A DNA stretch of 64,000 nt from an uncultured Fibrobacter sp. (GCF_947305105.1 NZ_CAMZCS010000001.1:248001-312000), one strand, 5' to 3'. Shown: positions 7,066-15,758, counted from the stretch's first letter. Numbers and translations are program-made. The notes: generated by a model from the letters alone, not told the origin.

Positions 7066-9324
7066 ATGAAGTATTTAAACCATGTCCTTGCTGCATCTAT
7101 TGCTATTCCGCTGGCCATGCTTTCCGCCTGCGGTGACGAGGTGACCAAGGTGACTCAGGTGACCGAGGTCAAACAGGTCCCTATTACGATGGTCTCGTCC
7201 GAGAAGGACTTGCCCGATTGCGGCGAGGATATCAACGGTTCTTTCGTCATTACCAAAGACAAACAGAAAGTTTTTGTGTGCTACTCCGAGAAATGGTACA
7301 CCTTGAATGCGGTGGACGGCAGTTCCGAAGGCAAAGCCGGAGCGGATGGCAAGAACGGTACAAACGGTACTAACGGGAAAAATGGAACCAACGGCAAGGA
7401 TGGTTCCGATGGTGAAGATGGCGTGTCTTGTACGGGTGTCGCTTTTGAAAGCGGCGACAGCACGGGCTTCAAAATCGTGTGCGGCACGGATACGCTGGGC
7501 GTGATTCTGAACGGCAAGGACGGCGTGGATGGTGCCGATGGCAATAATGGCCGCCACGGGCTGGTGCCGGGCCTTGCGAAAAAGCTTGTGAAGCGGATGA
7601 AACGGGGGATAAATGCTTCGGCGTTCTTTTCAGGAAGAGAAAATTTTAGCGAATTCGACGACAATATTTTTATGAGTGATTGGCCTTTGTATACAGATAC
7701 TAGCAATTACGACCGATTGGAAAAGAAGCATTTCAAGATGCTAGCAGACAAAGGCTTTGATCATATACGCTTCCAAATACGATGGGATACTCATTTTATA
7801 GGGAAAAAAGCTGAATGTTTGATAAATCCTGAGTATATGAAACAAGTTAGGTGGGCTGTAGATAATACCATTGCAAACGGCATGATTGCTGTTGTCGATG
7901 AACATGAACTTCTGATGAGCCAAAGGGTGACGGATAATAATAAGGCTTCTAATAGTTATACTTACAAGACGGCTTCACCTTGCGAGAAAAAGATATATCA
8001 GCAGATAACAGAAGAAATGAAAGATATATCTCCGGATTCATTGGTTATTGAGTTGCCTAATGAACCCACTACGGATGAGTATATCACGGCGACGCAATGG
8101 AATGATTTGGTGGATAGCCTTATCCAGATTATTCATGGGATAGATCCGGCTCGTGTTATTATTGTGGGCAGCAGAAATTATTACAGTAAAGACAATTTGA
8201 ATGAACTTCAGTTGGATGACCCGAATGGGCTTTTAATGGCGAGCTTCCATTATTATGATCCGTATAAATTTGCATCGAATTGTGGGTCTGGTGCCCCGCC
8301 TGCTGATACTTGTGGGAAAGAAACATGGGAGGGAACTAATAACCAAAAAATGGCAATTTATAAAGACTTTGAACAAGTGGCTCTGTGGTCTAGCTCTCAT
8401 GGCAACATGCCTGTGTATCTAGGTGAATATGGAACGATCTATTATATCAAGGATACTGCCAGCGTGGAAAAGTGGTTGACCTCCATTACCCAAATTGCAG
8501 ACTATTTTGGTTTTGCGACGTCGATGCATAATTTTGGTGGCGATTACTATGTGTATTATTTTGAAAAGGATGAGTGGGTGGATTACAAGCTCCGTGCGCT
8601 GTTCAATCCGAAGGATAAGTTTGTCGCTCCCAATCGCCCTGACTTGGATGCGCTCTCGAAAATTACGGTCATCGAAGACTTTGGGGATGATTTCCCGAAA
8701 AGCAAGTTGTCCAGCGACTTGGATTTGAATTTCAAATGGGGCTTCTACAATAGCTGCGAGGGCCGAACAACTTGCGATACGGTTGTGACGACCAACGAAG
8801 CCGGAACCCGCTCCGAAACGGCGACGATGGCTTCGTTCAAGACGACGCATGGACATACAGGAGATGGCCTTTACATGAAACATGTTGTCGACCTACCCAA
8901 AGATGTTTCTCCGTATTGGGCTTTAAACCTCAATTTAAGTAATGGCGGCGATTATGTCGATCTCTCCAAAATGGAAGCTATTTCCTTCTGGGCCAAGGGG
9001 CAGGGAAAAATAAGGCTGGTGCTTTTTACAGCCTATAGCGATTCCCTTGCCGCAAAGTCTAGTGATCCCGGTTGGAAAGCTGGCTTCTATGGAGAATTCA
9101 GTTTGAGTGACGAATGGACACGCTATGTAGTTTGGGTGGATGCTTTACTTCCCGAAAGGTACTCCGGATTGGAAACCATCGGTGGGGAATGGGCCAAGGC
9201 CAAGGACCGTGTCTATAAGATTGAATTCAAGAATGGCGATGGCATTCTTCAAGGCATGAAATCCACCATAGAATGGTACTTGGACGACATCACTATCCAC
9301 GGGATGAATTTAGAAGATTTCTAA
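7066..9324 (+). CDS. GH5 family glycosidase lipoprotein, paralogue of the preceding gene
   Basis: A 752-residue paralogue with the same architecture: lipoprotein signal (LSACG, Cys about 22), linker domain, collagen-like Gly-X-Y runs, GH5 domain with acid/base Glu in IELPNEP (about E333) and nucleophile in VYLGEYGT (about E454), and a CBM11-like C-terminus (starts VIEDFGDDF). The GH5 and C-terminal parts differ clearly from the first copy, while residues about 34-174 are encoded by identical DNA. A good ribosome site (GGGAGG) precedes the ATG. The 3' end overlaps the convergent arginase-family gene by 32 bp. It probably widens substrate range relative to its neighbour; this is inference. Confidence 0.88.
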   Translation: MKYLNHVLAASIAIPLAMLSACGDEVTKVTQVTEVKQVPITMVSSEKDLPDCGEDINGSFVITKDKQKVFVCYSEKWYTLNAVDGSSEGKAGADGKNGTNGTNGKNGTNGKDGSDGEDGVSCTGVAFESGDSTGFKIVCGTDTLGVILNGKDGVDGADGNNGRHGLVPGLAKKLVKRMKRGINASAFFSGRENFSEFDDNIFMSDWPLYTDTSNYDRLEKKHFKMLADKGFDHIRFQIRWDTHFIGKKAECLINPEYMKQVRWAVDNTIANGMIAVVDEHELLMSQRVTDNNKASNSYTYKTASPCEKKIYQQITEEMKDISPDSLVIELPNEPTTDEYITATQWNDLVDSLIQIIHGIDPARVIIVGSRNYYSKDNLNELQLDDPNGLLMASFHYYDPYKFASNCGSGAPPADTCGKETWEGTNNQKMAIYKDFEQVALWSSSHGNMPVYLGEYGTIYYIKDTASVEKWLTSITQIADYFGFATSMHNFGGDYYVYYFEKDEWVDYKLRALFNPKDKFVAPNRPDLDALSKITVIEDFGDDFPKSKLSSDLDLNFKWGFYNSCEGRTTCDTVVTTNEAGTRSETATMASFKTTHGHTGDGLYMKHVVDLPKDVSPYWALNLNLSNGGDYVDLSKMEAISFWAKGQGKIRLVLFTAYSDSLAAKSSDPGWKAGFYGEFSLSDEWTRYVVWVDALLPERYSGLETIGGEWAKAKDRVYKIEFKNGDGILQGMKSTIEWYLDDITIHGMNLEDF
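7165..7586 (+). repeat. Direct repeat copy 2: duplicated 5' module of the GH5 pair
   Basis: Second copy of the 422-bp block described for 4858-5279, including synonymous positions, so recent duplication or gene conversion is likely. Confidence 0.9.
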
Positions 9325-10156
9325 AAAAATCGACCAGTTCGCGGTTTGTGCGGTCGTTCAGTGCATCGGCTTCTTGGACGGAGTGGTGTTCGTCGCCTGC
9401 AAAATCGCGGGCGCGCTCCCCGCAAATATCCACGCCGATAATTCGGCGGTCTTTTGCAATTTCGGTAATAATGGCTTTCATGTGCTCAAGGCGGAGCGAG
9501 CCTTGGTCCCAGTTGGTGGCTGCATCGGCATGGGAGAGGGCGTCTTTGTCGATGCTGATGTAGAGATTAGACGAGAGACGAGAGACGAGAGACGAGAGAG
9601 ATATAATCTCGCTTTCGGGGATGAAGGAAACTTTGTCAATGCGTGCGCCCGAAGGGTGCGAAGCAATCTCGGACTTGATTTCATCAACGAGGTGGTCGGC
9701 GACTCCGATAATGACAACGTTGTCTATGAACTTGTTTTCGTCCAGGACTTTCTTGACCCAGCCTCCGCAACTTAGAATGTCTCCGAATCGCGGCGGTTGC
9801 ATGTCTGGATGGTGGTCGAATACCACAAGCGAGAACGGCTCCTGCATCATGTCGGTCCAGATTTTGCTCATGTAGTGGTAGTTGCCGTTGTCAAAAAAAT
9901 GGATTCCTTCGGCATTTTTGATGCCGGCATCGTCAATCTGCTTGCGTAGGGCGGCAGCGGCTTCGTCGTCGCAATAGCAATCTGTTCCCGAAATCTGTTT
10001 GCCGTCTAGCCAAATGACCTGTGTCTGTTTTTCTTCGACTGTGACGGAGCCGACATTCTTGGATGTCGGGGCTACATTATGTGATGAATCTCTCAATGCC
10101 TGCAAGAAGGGTTGATCGGAATAGACGCCACTGAAATCGTGAATTGTGATTTGCAT
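9293..10156 (-). CDS. Arginase/agmatinase-family (ureohydrolase-like) protein
   Basis: A 287-residue cytosolic protein. Metal-site motifs of the arginase superfamily are recognisable: VVFDHHPDMQ in the middle (equivalent to DAHxD) and YISIDKDAL later (equivalent to SxDxDxxDP, here without the final DP). The family hydrolyses guanidino groups in arginine, agmatine or formiminoglutamate; the substrate here is not assignable and the first motif is atypical. Start ATG 10154-10156. The segment SLSSLVSRLSSN is encoded by a 7-bp-period repeat, which looks like an in-frame insertion just before the second metal motif. It is divergent from the NrnA-like gene, with 93 bp between starts. Confidence 0.75.
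   Translation of the reverse strand: MQITIHDFSGVYSDQPFLQALRDSSHNVAPTSKNVGSVTVEEKQTQVIWLDGKQISGTDCYCDDEAAAALRKQIDDAGIKNAEGIHFFDNGNYHYMSKIWTDMMQEPFSLVVFDHHPDMQPPRFGDILSCGGWVKKVLDENKFIDNVVIIGVADHLVDEIKSEIASHPSGARIDKVSFIPESEIISLSSLVSRLSSNLYISIDKDALSHADAATNWDQGSLRLEHMKAIITEIAKDRRIIGVDICGERARDFAGDEHHSVQEADALNDRTNRELVDFFRNLLNSSRG
9564..9600. repeat. 7-bp-period repeat inside a coding region (word ACGAGAG)
   Basis: AGATTAG followed by four perfect ACGAGAG units and a partial one. It is inside the arginase-family reading frame, encoding the serine/leucine-rich segment. Confidence 0.85.
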
Positions 10157-10219
10157 TACAGAAAGATAGGTTAATTGAAGGATTTTTGTCTTGTCCTGCA
10201 TTTTACAGGCCCGTTTTTT

Positions 10220-10227
10220 TATCTTTG
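10220..10227 (+). promoter_or_regulatory. TATCTTTG promoter element upstream of nrnA-like gene
   Basis: Exact TAnnTTTG match 22 nt before the ATG at 10250, preceded by a T-run. Confidence 0.5.
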
Positions 10228-10249
10228 ATAATGGATTTTTTATAAAAGG

Positions 10250-11212
10250 ATGTTGACGATGATCGATGAAATGTTGCTGAATGTCAAGACTGCCGCCATT
10301 TTTGGGCATGTTCGCCCTGATGGGGATTGCGTCGGTTCTGCTCTTGCTCTTTATAATTATATCAAGGATAACTTCCCGCAGGTCGATGTCAAGGTCTTTT
10401 TGGAAAAGTTCCCCGAGACCTACGGAATCCTCAAGGGTGCCGATGCGGTTTTGTCTGAATATTCCGAGAATGTTTTTGCAGACGGCTGCGATATCGCCTT
10501 CCTTCTGGATGCCCCCTCTTTTGAACGAGTCGGTGCAAATGGCGTTCCTTGTATCAATAGCGCAAAATTTACATGCAACATAGACCATCATGTCAGCAAT
10601 CCGCAGAATTTGTGTACAAAGTGCTTCTTGGAGGCGCAATCCAGTTCAACATGCGAGACACTGTACTTCTTGATGGACAAGGATAAAATCAGCACCGAAA
10701 CCGCAAGCTGCCTTTACCTGGGCATTGTCCACGATACGGGTGCGTTCAAGTATTCGTGTACGGGCAAGCGCACCATGAACGTTGTGGGCGACCTGATTGA
10801 CAAGGGTGTCGATTTTGCAAAAATCGTGAACGAAACCTATTATACGCGCACTTACAAACAGACTCTGATTACCGGGTTTGTTTTGGAAAACTGCAAGATG
10901 GGCCTTGACGGCAAGGTGGTGTATTCCATCGTGACCGAGAAGGATATGGAAAAATTCGATGTCCAGCCGGTTGACCTGAGCAACGTCATCGACACACTTC
11001 GTGAAGTGGGCGGCACGGAAGTCGCCGTGTTCATCTATCCGGCCAATGGCAAGTACAAGGTTAGCCTGCGCAGCAATTACATCGTGGATGTCAACGCTAT
11101 CGCCAAGACGTTTGGCGGCGGGGGCCATGTCCGCGCGGCTGGCGGCGATTTTGAGTCGAATCCTGAATTTGCAATCCAGAAAATTCTTATGCTGATTGAC
11201 GACCAGCTTTAG
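10250..11212 (+). CDS. nrnA: DHH/DHHA1 phosphoesterase, NrnA-like (oligoribonuclease / pAp phosphatase)
   Basis: A 320-residue cytosolic phosphoesterase. The DHH domain shows GHVRPDGDCVGSALAL (about 19-34) and the signature NIDHH (about 109-113); the DHHA1 domain ends with GGGGHVRAAGG (about 288-298) that contacts substrate. Length and order match NrnA, which degrades nanoRNAs and 3'-phosphoadenosine 5'-phosphate. A RecJ is excluded by the small size. The start codon is preceded by AAAGG and a TATCTTTG element. The downstream neighbour converges and overlaps its end by 4 bp. The exact substrate is inferred from family. Confidence 0.9.
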   Translation: MLTMIDEMLLNVKTAAIFGHVRPDGDCVGSALALYNYIKDNFPQVDVKVFLEKFPETYGILKGADAVLSEYSENVFADGCDIAFLLDAPSFERVGANGVPCINSAKFTCNIDHHVSNPQNLCTKCFLEAQSSSTCETLYFLMDKDKISTETASCLYLGIVHDTGAFKYSCTGKRTMNVVGDLIDKGVDFAKIVNETYYTRTYKQTLITGFVLENCKMGLDGKVVYSIVTEKDMEKFDVQPVDLSNVIDTLREVGGTEVAVFIYPANGKYKVSLRSNYIVDVNAIAKTFGGGGHVRAAGGDFESNPEFAIQKILMLIDDQL

Positions 11213-12129
11213 GATTTTTTTCGGGAAAATCTTTTGCAATACGAGCACGCCTTGCATAATGGGTGGCGTAGCTCGTTTTGTGCGAACCCTTCGCGGAGTT
11301 CGCGGGCGAGGGGTGCTTCGAAAATTTCGGCGAGGTTCTGTTCTTGGATGTTCCCGAGCGTGATTTGCCCGCTATGATCGAGGCAGCAGGCGACAACCCG
11401 TCCGTCGTGGAGAATGGCGGCGTGTGTTTCGAGGGCATGGCATGTGCCTGCGGGGTATTTGCTGGCGGTCACTTCGGCGGGCTCAGTGACCTTGCTCGTT
11501 TCCGGCCACTCGAATCTTGAATCCTCGTGGATGTAAAGTCTTCCGATAACGGGGAAACTCTTGTGCCGGCTGCAAAAGTGCCCCGGCGTGACCTCGACTC
11601 CGAACGTTTCACGGATGCGGCCGAGCATGTAGCGGTTCCAGGGCGTGGCTTCGGTTGCCCCTACGTTCCACAGGCGCAGATTGATGTAGAGGTCCGGACG
11701 CTCGACGGCGGCAAGCTGGCAAAAGTCAAGGACGTTCTGCAAGTAACGCTCCGCTGCCTCGCGGGGGAGTTCTGCGTAAGCGTGGGTCGAAAAGTTGACC
11801 TGCCGCACCGCTGGGCTGGCAATAATACTGCGGCCTGTGCGTTCGATGGTGGTACCGTTGGTGGTGAGCGTCAGCTTGAGCGTCGTCTGTTCCAGTTTCT
11901 TGAGGTAATGTACGAAACCGGGATGCAGCGTCGGTTCGCCGAGGACATGGAAAAAGACATTCTTCGCGTCAATTTCTTGCGCTCCGGCGATGCACGCATC
12001 GAAAAGCGGAGTTGGCATGAAGTTGCGCAGGGATTCGCTAGTGTCGCCGCTTTGTGTGCGTGTTCCGCACGGGCAAAAACTGCAGCGCAGGTTGCAGGAA
12101 TCCGTTATTTCGATGTACACGCTTTCCAT
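11209..12129 (-). CDS. Radical SAM protein with SPASM-like C-terminus
   Basis: A 306-residue radical SAM enzyme. The CxxxCxxC cluster motif is CNLRCSFC (about residues 13-20). The C-terminal quarter has a SPASM-like cysteine set (GTCHALETHAAI, VVACCLDHSG, CKACSYCKR) that would bind auxiliary Fe-S clusters. Such proteins modify peptides or other substrates; none can be assigned. It starts 4 bp downstream of the dihydrouridine synthase stop, so the two form an operon. An odd insertion reading TEPAEVTAS around residue 215 is encoded by a small palindrome with arms GGTCACT/AGTGACC, a dispersed-repeat-like element in frame. Confidence 0.85.
   Translation of the reverse strand: MESVYIEITDSCNLRCSFCPCGTRTQSGDTSESLRNFMPTPLFDACIAGAQEIDAKNVFFHVLGEPTLHPGFVHYLKKLEQTTLKLTLTTNGTTIERTGRSIIASPAVRQVNFSTHAYAELPREAAERYLQNVLDFCQLAAVERPDLYINLRLWNVGATEATPWNRYMLGRIRETFGVEVTPGHFCSRHKSFPVIGRLYIHEDSRFEWPETSKVTEPAEVTASKYPAGTCHALETHAAILHDGRVVACCLDHSGQITLGNIQEQNLAEIFEAPLARELREGFAQNELRHPLCKACSYCKRFSRKKS
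11467..11491. repeat. Small palindromic repeat inside the radical SAM gene
   Basis: Perfect 7-bp arms GGTCACT and AGTGACC around an 11-bp centre; translates as TEPAEVT on the minus strand. It resembles short dispersed palindromes found in many genomes (from memory), but only one copy is visible here. Confidence 0.55.
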
Positions 12130-12133
12130 CGGC

Positions 12134-13096
12134 CTACTCCATGTCGAGCGACAATACGGCTGCGTCGTATTCGCTCAGGTTTCCTGCTTTCTTGATTTTC
12201 TTGAAGGCCTTCTTGGGAATGCTTGGTTCCAGGTATTCCCAGAAACTCTTGATGTGCGAGAGAATCTGGCTGTCGCCTTGGTAGGTGCAGCGTGCGTGTT
12301 CGTACAGCCTGCTGTGCATTTCAAGAATTTTGCTTAACAAGTCGCTTTCGCTGATAGAACCGCTGACGGCGTTTGCATCGGATGTTGACTTGTATTCGGC
12401 CGCGAGGCTTGGGCGGGCGAGCATCCCGCGCCCGATCATGATGCCTGCCAGCTTGGGGTAGCCCGCTTCCATTTTGCGCATCTGGCTAACGCTCGTGATA
12501 TCGCCATTGTAGACGAGGGGGTGGCGGCATTCGTCGTAGAATCGCACGAAGGAGGTGTAGTCGATGGCTCCCTTGTATTGCTGCCTGCCGAGCCTTGGGT
12601 GGAGCGTGATGTGGGCGAGCGGGGCGTCGTTCAAAATGGGCAGCAGCGCGAACGCTTCGTCGGGGGAGTCCTGCCCGAGTCGCATCTTGACGGAAAACTT
12701 TATGGAATTCTTGGCGGTAAACCGCGCGATTTCGTCCATGATGCTTTTGACGGTCTGGGTGTCGCTCAGCAGGCCAGCTCCGCGGTGGCGGCTGACTTGC
12801 ATCGGGAAGGGACATCCCATGTTGAAGTCAATTTCCGTGAACCCTTTTTGCATGATGGCGTCGGCGAGAGTCTTGAATTCGTTGACGCTGTTCGCGATGA
12901 TTTGCGGTACGGTTCTTGCGTCGGCAGTTAAATCGTGGTCGTCATCAATGTCGCGCAGGTCCTTTTCACGGGGGCGGCCATTTTCTATCCGCAGGAAGGG
13001 CGCGTAATAGGCGTCGACCCCGCCAAAGATTTCGGCATGGGCCTTGCGGTAGATGCCGGTAGTGTAACCTTGCAGCGGGGCGAACAGGACTTGCAT
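12134..13096 (-). CDS. dus: tRNA-dihydrouridine synthase
   Basis: A 320-residue flavoenzyme that reduces uridines in tRNA with FMN/NADPH. The N-terminus APLQGYTTGIYR matches the APM(A/E)GVTD-type start. The catalytic cysteine is in NMGCPFPM (about C95), followed by HPRLGRQQYKG (about 181-191), NGDI and IGRGML that bind FMN phosphate. Length fits the family. Which uridine is modified (DusA, B or C type) is unclear. It is the upstream gene of an operon with the radical SAM gene and follows rdgB on the same strand by 33 bp, so all three may be co-transcribed. Confidence 0.92.
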   Translation of the reverse strand: MQVLFAPLQGYTTGIYRKAHAEIFGGVDAYYAPFLRIENGRPREKDLRDIDDDHDLTADARTVPQIIANSVNEFKTLADAIMQKGFTEIDFNMGCPFPMQVSRHRGAGLLSDTQTVKSIMDEIARFTAKNSIKFSVKMRLGQDSPDEAFALLPILNDAPLAHITLHPRLGRQQYKGAIDYTSFVRFYDECRHPLVYNGDITSVSQMRKMEAGYPKLAGIMIGRGMLARPSLAAEYKSTSDANAVSGSISESDLLSKILEMHSRLYEHARCTYQGDSQILSHIKSFWEYLEPSIPKKAFKKIKKAGNLSEYDAAVLSLDME

Positions 13097-13129
13097 GGCG
13101 CGGTTCCGTTGTAGGCGCTTTTGCCTGTG

Positions 13130-13756
13130 TTACTTGTGGAGAGCCTTTTTCAGTGCGCGGATGGCGTTGCCGCGGTGGCTGATGAGCTTTTTCTCTTCGA
13201 GTTCCATCTGCGCGAACGTGCGTGTTTCGCCATCGGGGACAAAGAGTGGATCGTAGCCGAATCCCATGTCGCCAACGGGGCCGTGGTTGATTTGCCCGCG
13301 GCATTCACCCTCGAATACGATGGGTTCACTGATGGCGAGGTTCCCGCTAGCATCCTTGGTGATGGTCTGGTAGGCGAGGGCGCAGAAGTAGCGGGCCTTG
13401 CGGTCGGCAATCCCTTCGAGCTTTTTCAGCAGAAGGTTGTTGTTCTCGTCGTCGTTGCCGTGGCCGCCGCTGTAGCGGGCGCTGTAGATTCCCGGTTCGC
13501 CGTTCAGGGCGAAAACCTCGAGCCCGGAGTCGTCGGCGAGTACGGTCGCTTCGATGCCGCGCTTGGCAAGCCAGCGGGCCGTGGTGCTCGACTTGATAAT
13601 GGCGTTTTCGGCGAACGTAGTGCCGTTTTCAATGATTTCCTCGTCGAATCCGATGTCCTTCAATGTCTTGAATTCGTAGTGGTCCGTGCCCAGAATGTGG
13701 GCGAAATCCCTGATTTTTCCGCTGCTTGCGGTGGCGATGACGAATAAGTGTTTCAT
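13130..13756 (-). CDS. rdgB: Inosine/xanthosine triphosphate pyrophosphatase (RdgB/HAM1)
   Basis: A 208-residue nucleotide-pool sanitising enzyme that hydrolyses dITP/XTP to monophosphates. Family marks are IATASSGKIRDF near the N-terminus, LADDSGLEVFALNGEPGIYSAR (about 73-94, containing the metal-binding DD), MGFGYDPLFVP and the C-terminal ISHRGNAIRALK. The start at 13756 rather than an in-frame ATG at 13792 is chosen because the family begins at IATAS. A TAAATTTG element lies about 34 nt upstream on the minus strand. It is divergent from the TIGR02147 gene. Confidence 0.95.
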   Translation of the reverse strand: MKHLFVIATASSGKIRDFAHILGTDHYEFKTLKDIGFDEEIIENGTTFAENAIIKSSTTARWLAKRGIEATVLADDSGLEVFALNGEPGIYSARYSGGHGNDDENNNLLLKKLEGIADRKARYFCALAYQTITKDASGNLAISEPIVFEGECRGQINHGPVGDMGFGYDPLFVPDGETRTFAQMELEEKKLISHRGNAIRALKKALHK

Positions 13757-13789
13757 GGGGTAGTCTTGAATTGGGGTTCCTTTGCAGCG

Positions 13790-13797
13790 CAAATTTA
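13790..13797 (-). promoter_or_regulatory. TAAATTTG promoter element upstream of rdgB
   Basis: Exact TAnnTTTG match on the minus strand, about 34 nt before the rdgB ATG. Confidence 0.45.
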
Positions 13798-13981
13798 GAA
13801 AAATCGAGCTTTTATGCCTACAAATGCACTTCTTGACGGAACCGCTTTACTTTTAAGTGTATCATGAAATTGTAAAATTTCGCATTTTTTGTTGTGAAAA
13901 TTGCGAATTTTTAATAAAAATTAAATAATCGTATCATCACCTATTGACTTTGCTTTGAAAAAATATATATTCATCCATGTT

Positions 13982-14809
13982 ATGAAGTCCATAATCGAAT
14001 ACGAGAATTACCGCACCTATATGCAGGATTTCTACGACCAGCGTAAGCGCTGCTCGGCGTTTTCTTGGCGTGAGTTTTCTCGTTTGGCAGGCTTTTCGTC
14101 GCCCATCTATATCAAACTGGTTTGCGAGGGAAAGAGCAACCTGAGTCAGATTGGGGTGGAACGCGTGGCCGCGGCCATGGGACTTGCCGGTTACGATCTT
14201 GTGTATTTCCGTTCTCTTGTGGCGTTTTGCCAGGCGAAGAAGGACGCCGACAAAATGCGCGCCTACGAAGAAATGGTAAAGGTCGCAAGCGCCAACAAAG
14301 TGCGCGAACTGGACAACGTCCCCTTGCTTTTTTACGAATCATGGAGAATTCCCGTGCTTCGTGAATTGGCCGCCCACATGCCGGGGGCGACTCCCGGCGA
14401 TTTGGCCCGCCTTTGCTATCCGAAAATTTCGGCTGCGGAGGTGAAGGATTCACTTGCCTTTCTCGTGAAAGAAGGGCTTCTCAAGAAGACGTCGGAAAAT
14501 TCCTACGAGCAAAGTGAAAAGCGCGTGAGAGTCTCTGGCGAGGCGATGCCGATAGCGGTGAGGGCCATGCATCGGCAGATGGCTGAATTTGCAAAAAATG
14601 CCGTGGACGAAGTTTCCCCCATGGAACGCAACATTTCCGGGCTCACCTTGGGCCTTACATCTAGGGCGTACCAGCGTGTTGTTTCGGAGTTGGAATCGTT
14701 CCGTCAAAAAATTATTGCCATCGCGACAGAAGAAGATGGCATGGACCAGGTCTATCGATTGAATTTGCAATTGTTCCCATTGACCCGAAATAAGAGAGAG
14801 GCGGTATGA
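13982..14809 (+). CDS. TIGR02147-type Fibrobacter paralogous family protein (putative regulator)
   Basis: A 275-residue soluble protein without signal peptide. The N-terminus (YRTYMQDFYDQRKRCSAFSW then REFSRLAGFSSPIYIKLVCE) fits the Fibrobacter family known as TIGR02147, whose first part looks like a helix-turn-helix and whose members are often next to surface-protein genes. A DNA-binding role is inference; no partner is proven. The ATG at 13982 follows an AT-rich TATATATTC stretch; an upstream TTG in frame is less likely. Its stop overlaps the start of the next lipoprotein gene by 4 bp (ATGA), so translation is coupled. Confidence 0.8.
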   Translation: MKSIIEYENYRTYMQDFYDQRKRCSAFSWREFSRLAGFSSPIYIKLVCEGKSNLSQIGVERVAAAMGLAGYDLVYFRSLVAFCQAKKDADKMRAYEEMVKVASANKVRELDNVPLLFYESWRIPVLRELAAHMPGATPGDLARLCYPKISAAEVKDSLAFLVKEGLLKKTSENSYEQSEKRVRVSGEAMPIAVRAMHRQMAEFAKNAVDEVSPMERNISGLTLGLTSRAYQRVVSELESFRQKIIAIATEEDGMDQVYRLNLQLFPLTRNKREAV

Positions 14810-15693
14810 TGGAAAGCTTTTTGAAAATAGTCGGTGTGACGACACTTTTAATGTTGTGCGCTTGTTCGGACAAACTGGCTGGCGGTTCGTGGGAAGACAC
14901 GAATGCGTCTAATGAGAATTTACCCACTGGTCTGCCTAATTCGTCCGATACTTCTGCAGAAACTCCGAACAGTTCTGTCCATAACTCCGATGCGCAAGTA
15001 GTCGCTTATTCTAGTTCCTCGAATGCAGATGAAGGTACATCTTCTTCGTCCGCCCCGTCAAATTCGGTTGTTCTCGTTCCGTATTCGGAATCAAATTCAA
15101 CGGATTCGGTACCGACATCCGAGAATGAACTCCCGAAGGGAAACATATCTTCAAGTTCGTATGCAATGTCCCCAGGGCCCGCAGTTGGTGCAGCTTCATC
15201 CAGTGCTACAGCCATGCCTAGCTCATCTAATTCCCAAAATAAGGGTGCGGATACTACTAGTTGGGTGGATCCTTCTCCGGCACTGGACATTTCTGTGGAA
15301 ACGATTAACGTAGGTTCGCAGGTCTGGATGAAGAACCTCGGGGCAGGCGGAGCCGCTCTTGATTGGGACAGTGCCATGGCTCCTGAGGCCTGTCCGAATG
15401 GCTTCCGCCTGCCGACCTATGGCGAAGCGGATACTCTCTTGCACATGAATGCCGACGGCACGTTTGCCGACAGGAGCGAAGACGGTATCGGTATCATTAC
15501 GGGAGGCTCCAAGCGTGTGAGGGCTTTGGGCTGGCTACCCGAAAATAAAGCGGAAGGTGGAAAATTCTGGACGACAGAAGAATTTGGTGAAACGGGCGCG
15601 TACTACTTTGCAGTATCTGCTACAGATGACGATGCCCTATTGCATGGAGATCTTAGGACGAATGCGGCCTATGTCCGCTGTATAAAAAAATAA
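14806..15693 (+). CDS. Lipoprotein with FISUMP (TIGR02145) domain
   Basis: A 295-residue lipoprotein: signal with lipobox MLCACS (Cys about 21), a long Ser/Asn-rich linker (about 25-150, typical of Fibrobacter surface proteins) and a C-terminal FISUMP domain (about 165-295). Domain marks are VWMKNLG, CPNGFRLPTYGEAD and FWTTEEFG, ending AAYVRCIKK. FISUMP is the Fibrobacter succinogenes major paralogous domain, probably a C-type-lectin-like fold that displays loops; no enzyme activity is known. It is coupled to the TIGR02147 gene by ATGA overlap and followed by a strong terminator. It is probably surface exposed, and the pair may be a sensor/effector module. Confidence 0.88.
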   Translation: MMESFLKIVGVTTLLMLCACSDKLAGGSWEDTNASNENLPTGLPNSSDTSAETPNSSVHNSDAQVVAYSSSSNADEGTSSSSAPSNSVVLVPYSESNSTDSVPTSENELPKGNISSSSYAMSPGPAVGAASSSATAMPSSSNSQNKGADTTSWVDPSPALDISVETINVGSQVWMKNLGAGGAALDWDSAMAPEACPNGFRLPTYGEADTLLHMNADGTFADRSEDGIGIITGGSKRVRALGWLPENKAEGGKFWTTEEFGETGAYYFAVSATDDDALLHGDLRTNAAYVRCIKK

Positions 15694-15713
15694 ACGAGTG
15701 TCTTCTCTGACTG

Positions 15714-15758
15714 ATCCACTGAACCGAAACCTCTCTCTACGGTTCAGTGGATTTTTTT
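15714..15758 (+). terminator. Rho-independent terminator after the FISUMP gene
   Basis: Perfect 13-bp stem ATCCACTGAACCG / CGGTTCAGTGGAT with a 13-nt loop and a run of T. The last T is the first base of the next gene's TATATTTG promoter element. Confidence 0.92.

Noticed and set aside
10157-10639. Upstream extension of the arginase-family frame
   Set aside because: It would overlap the NrnA-like gene entirely; homology to the family starts at the ATG at 10156.
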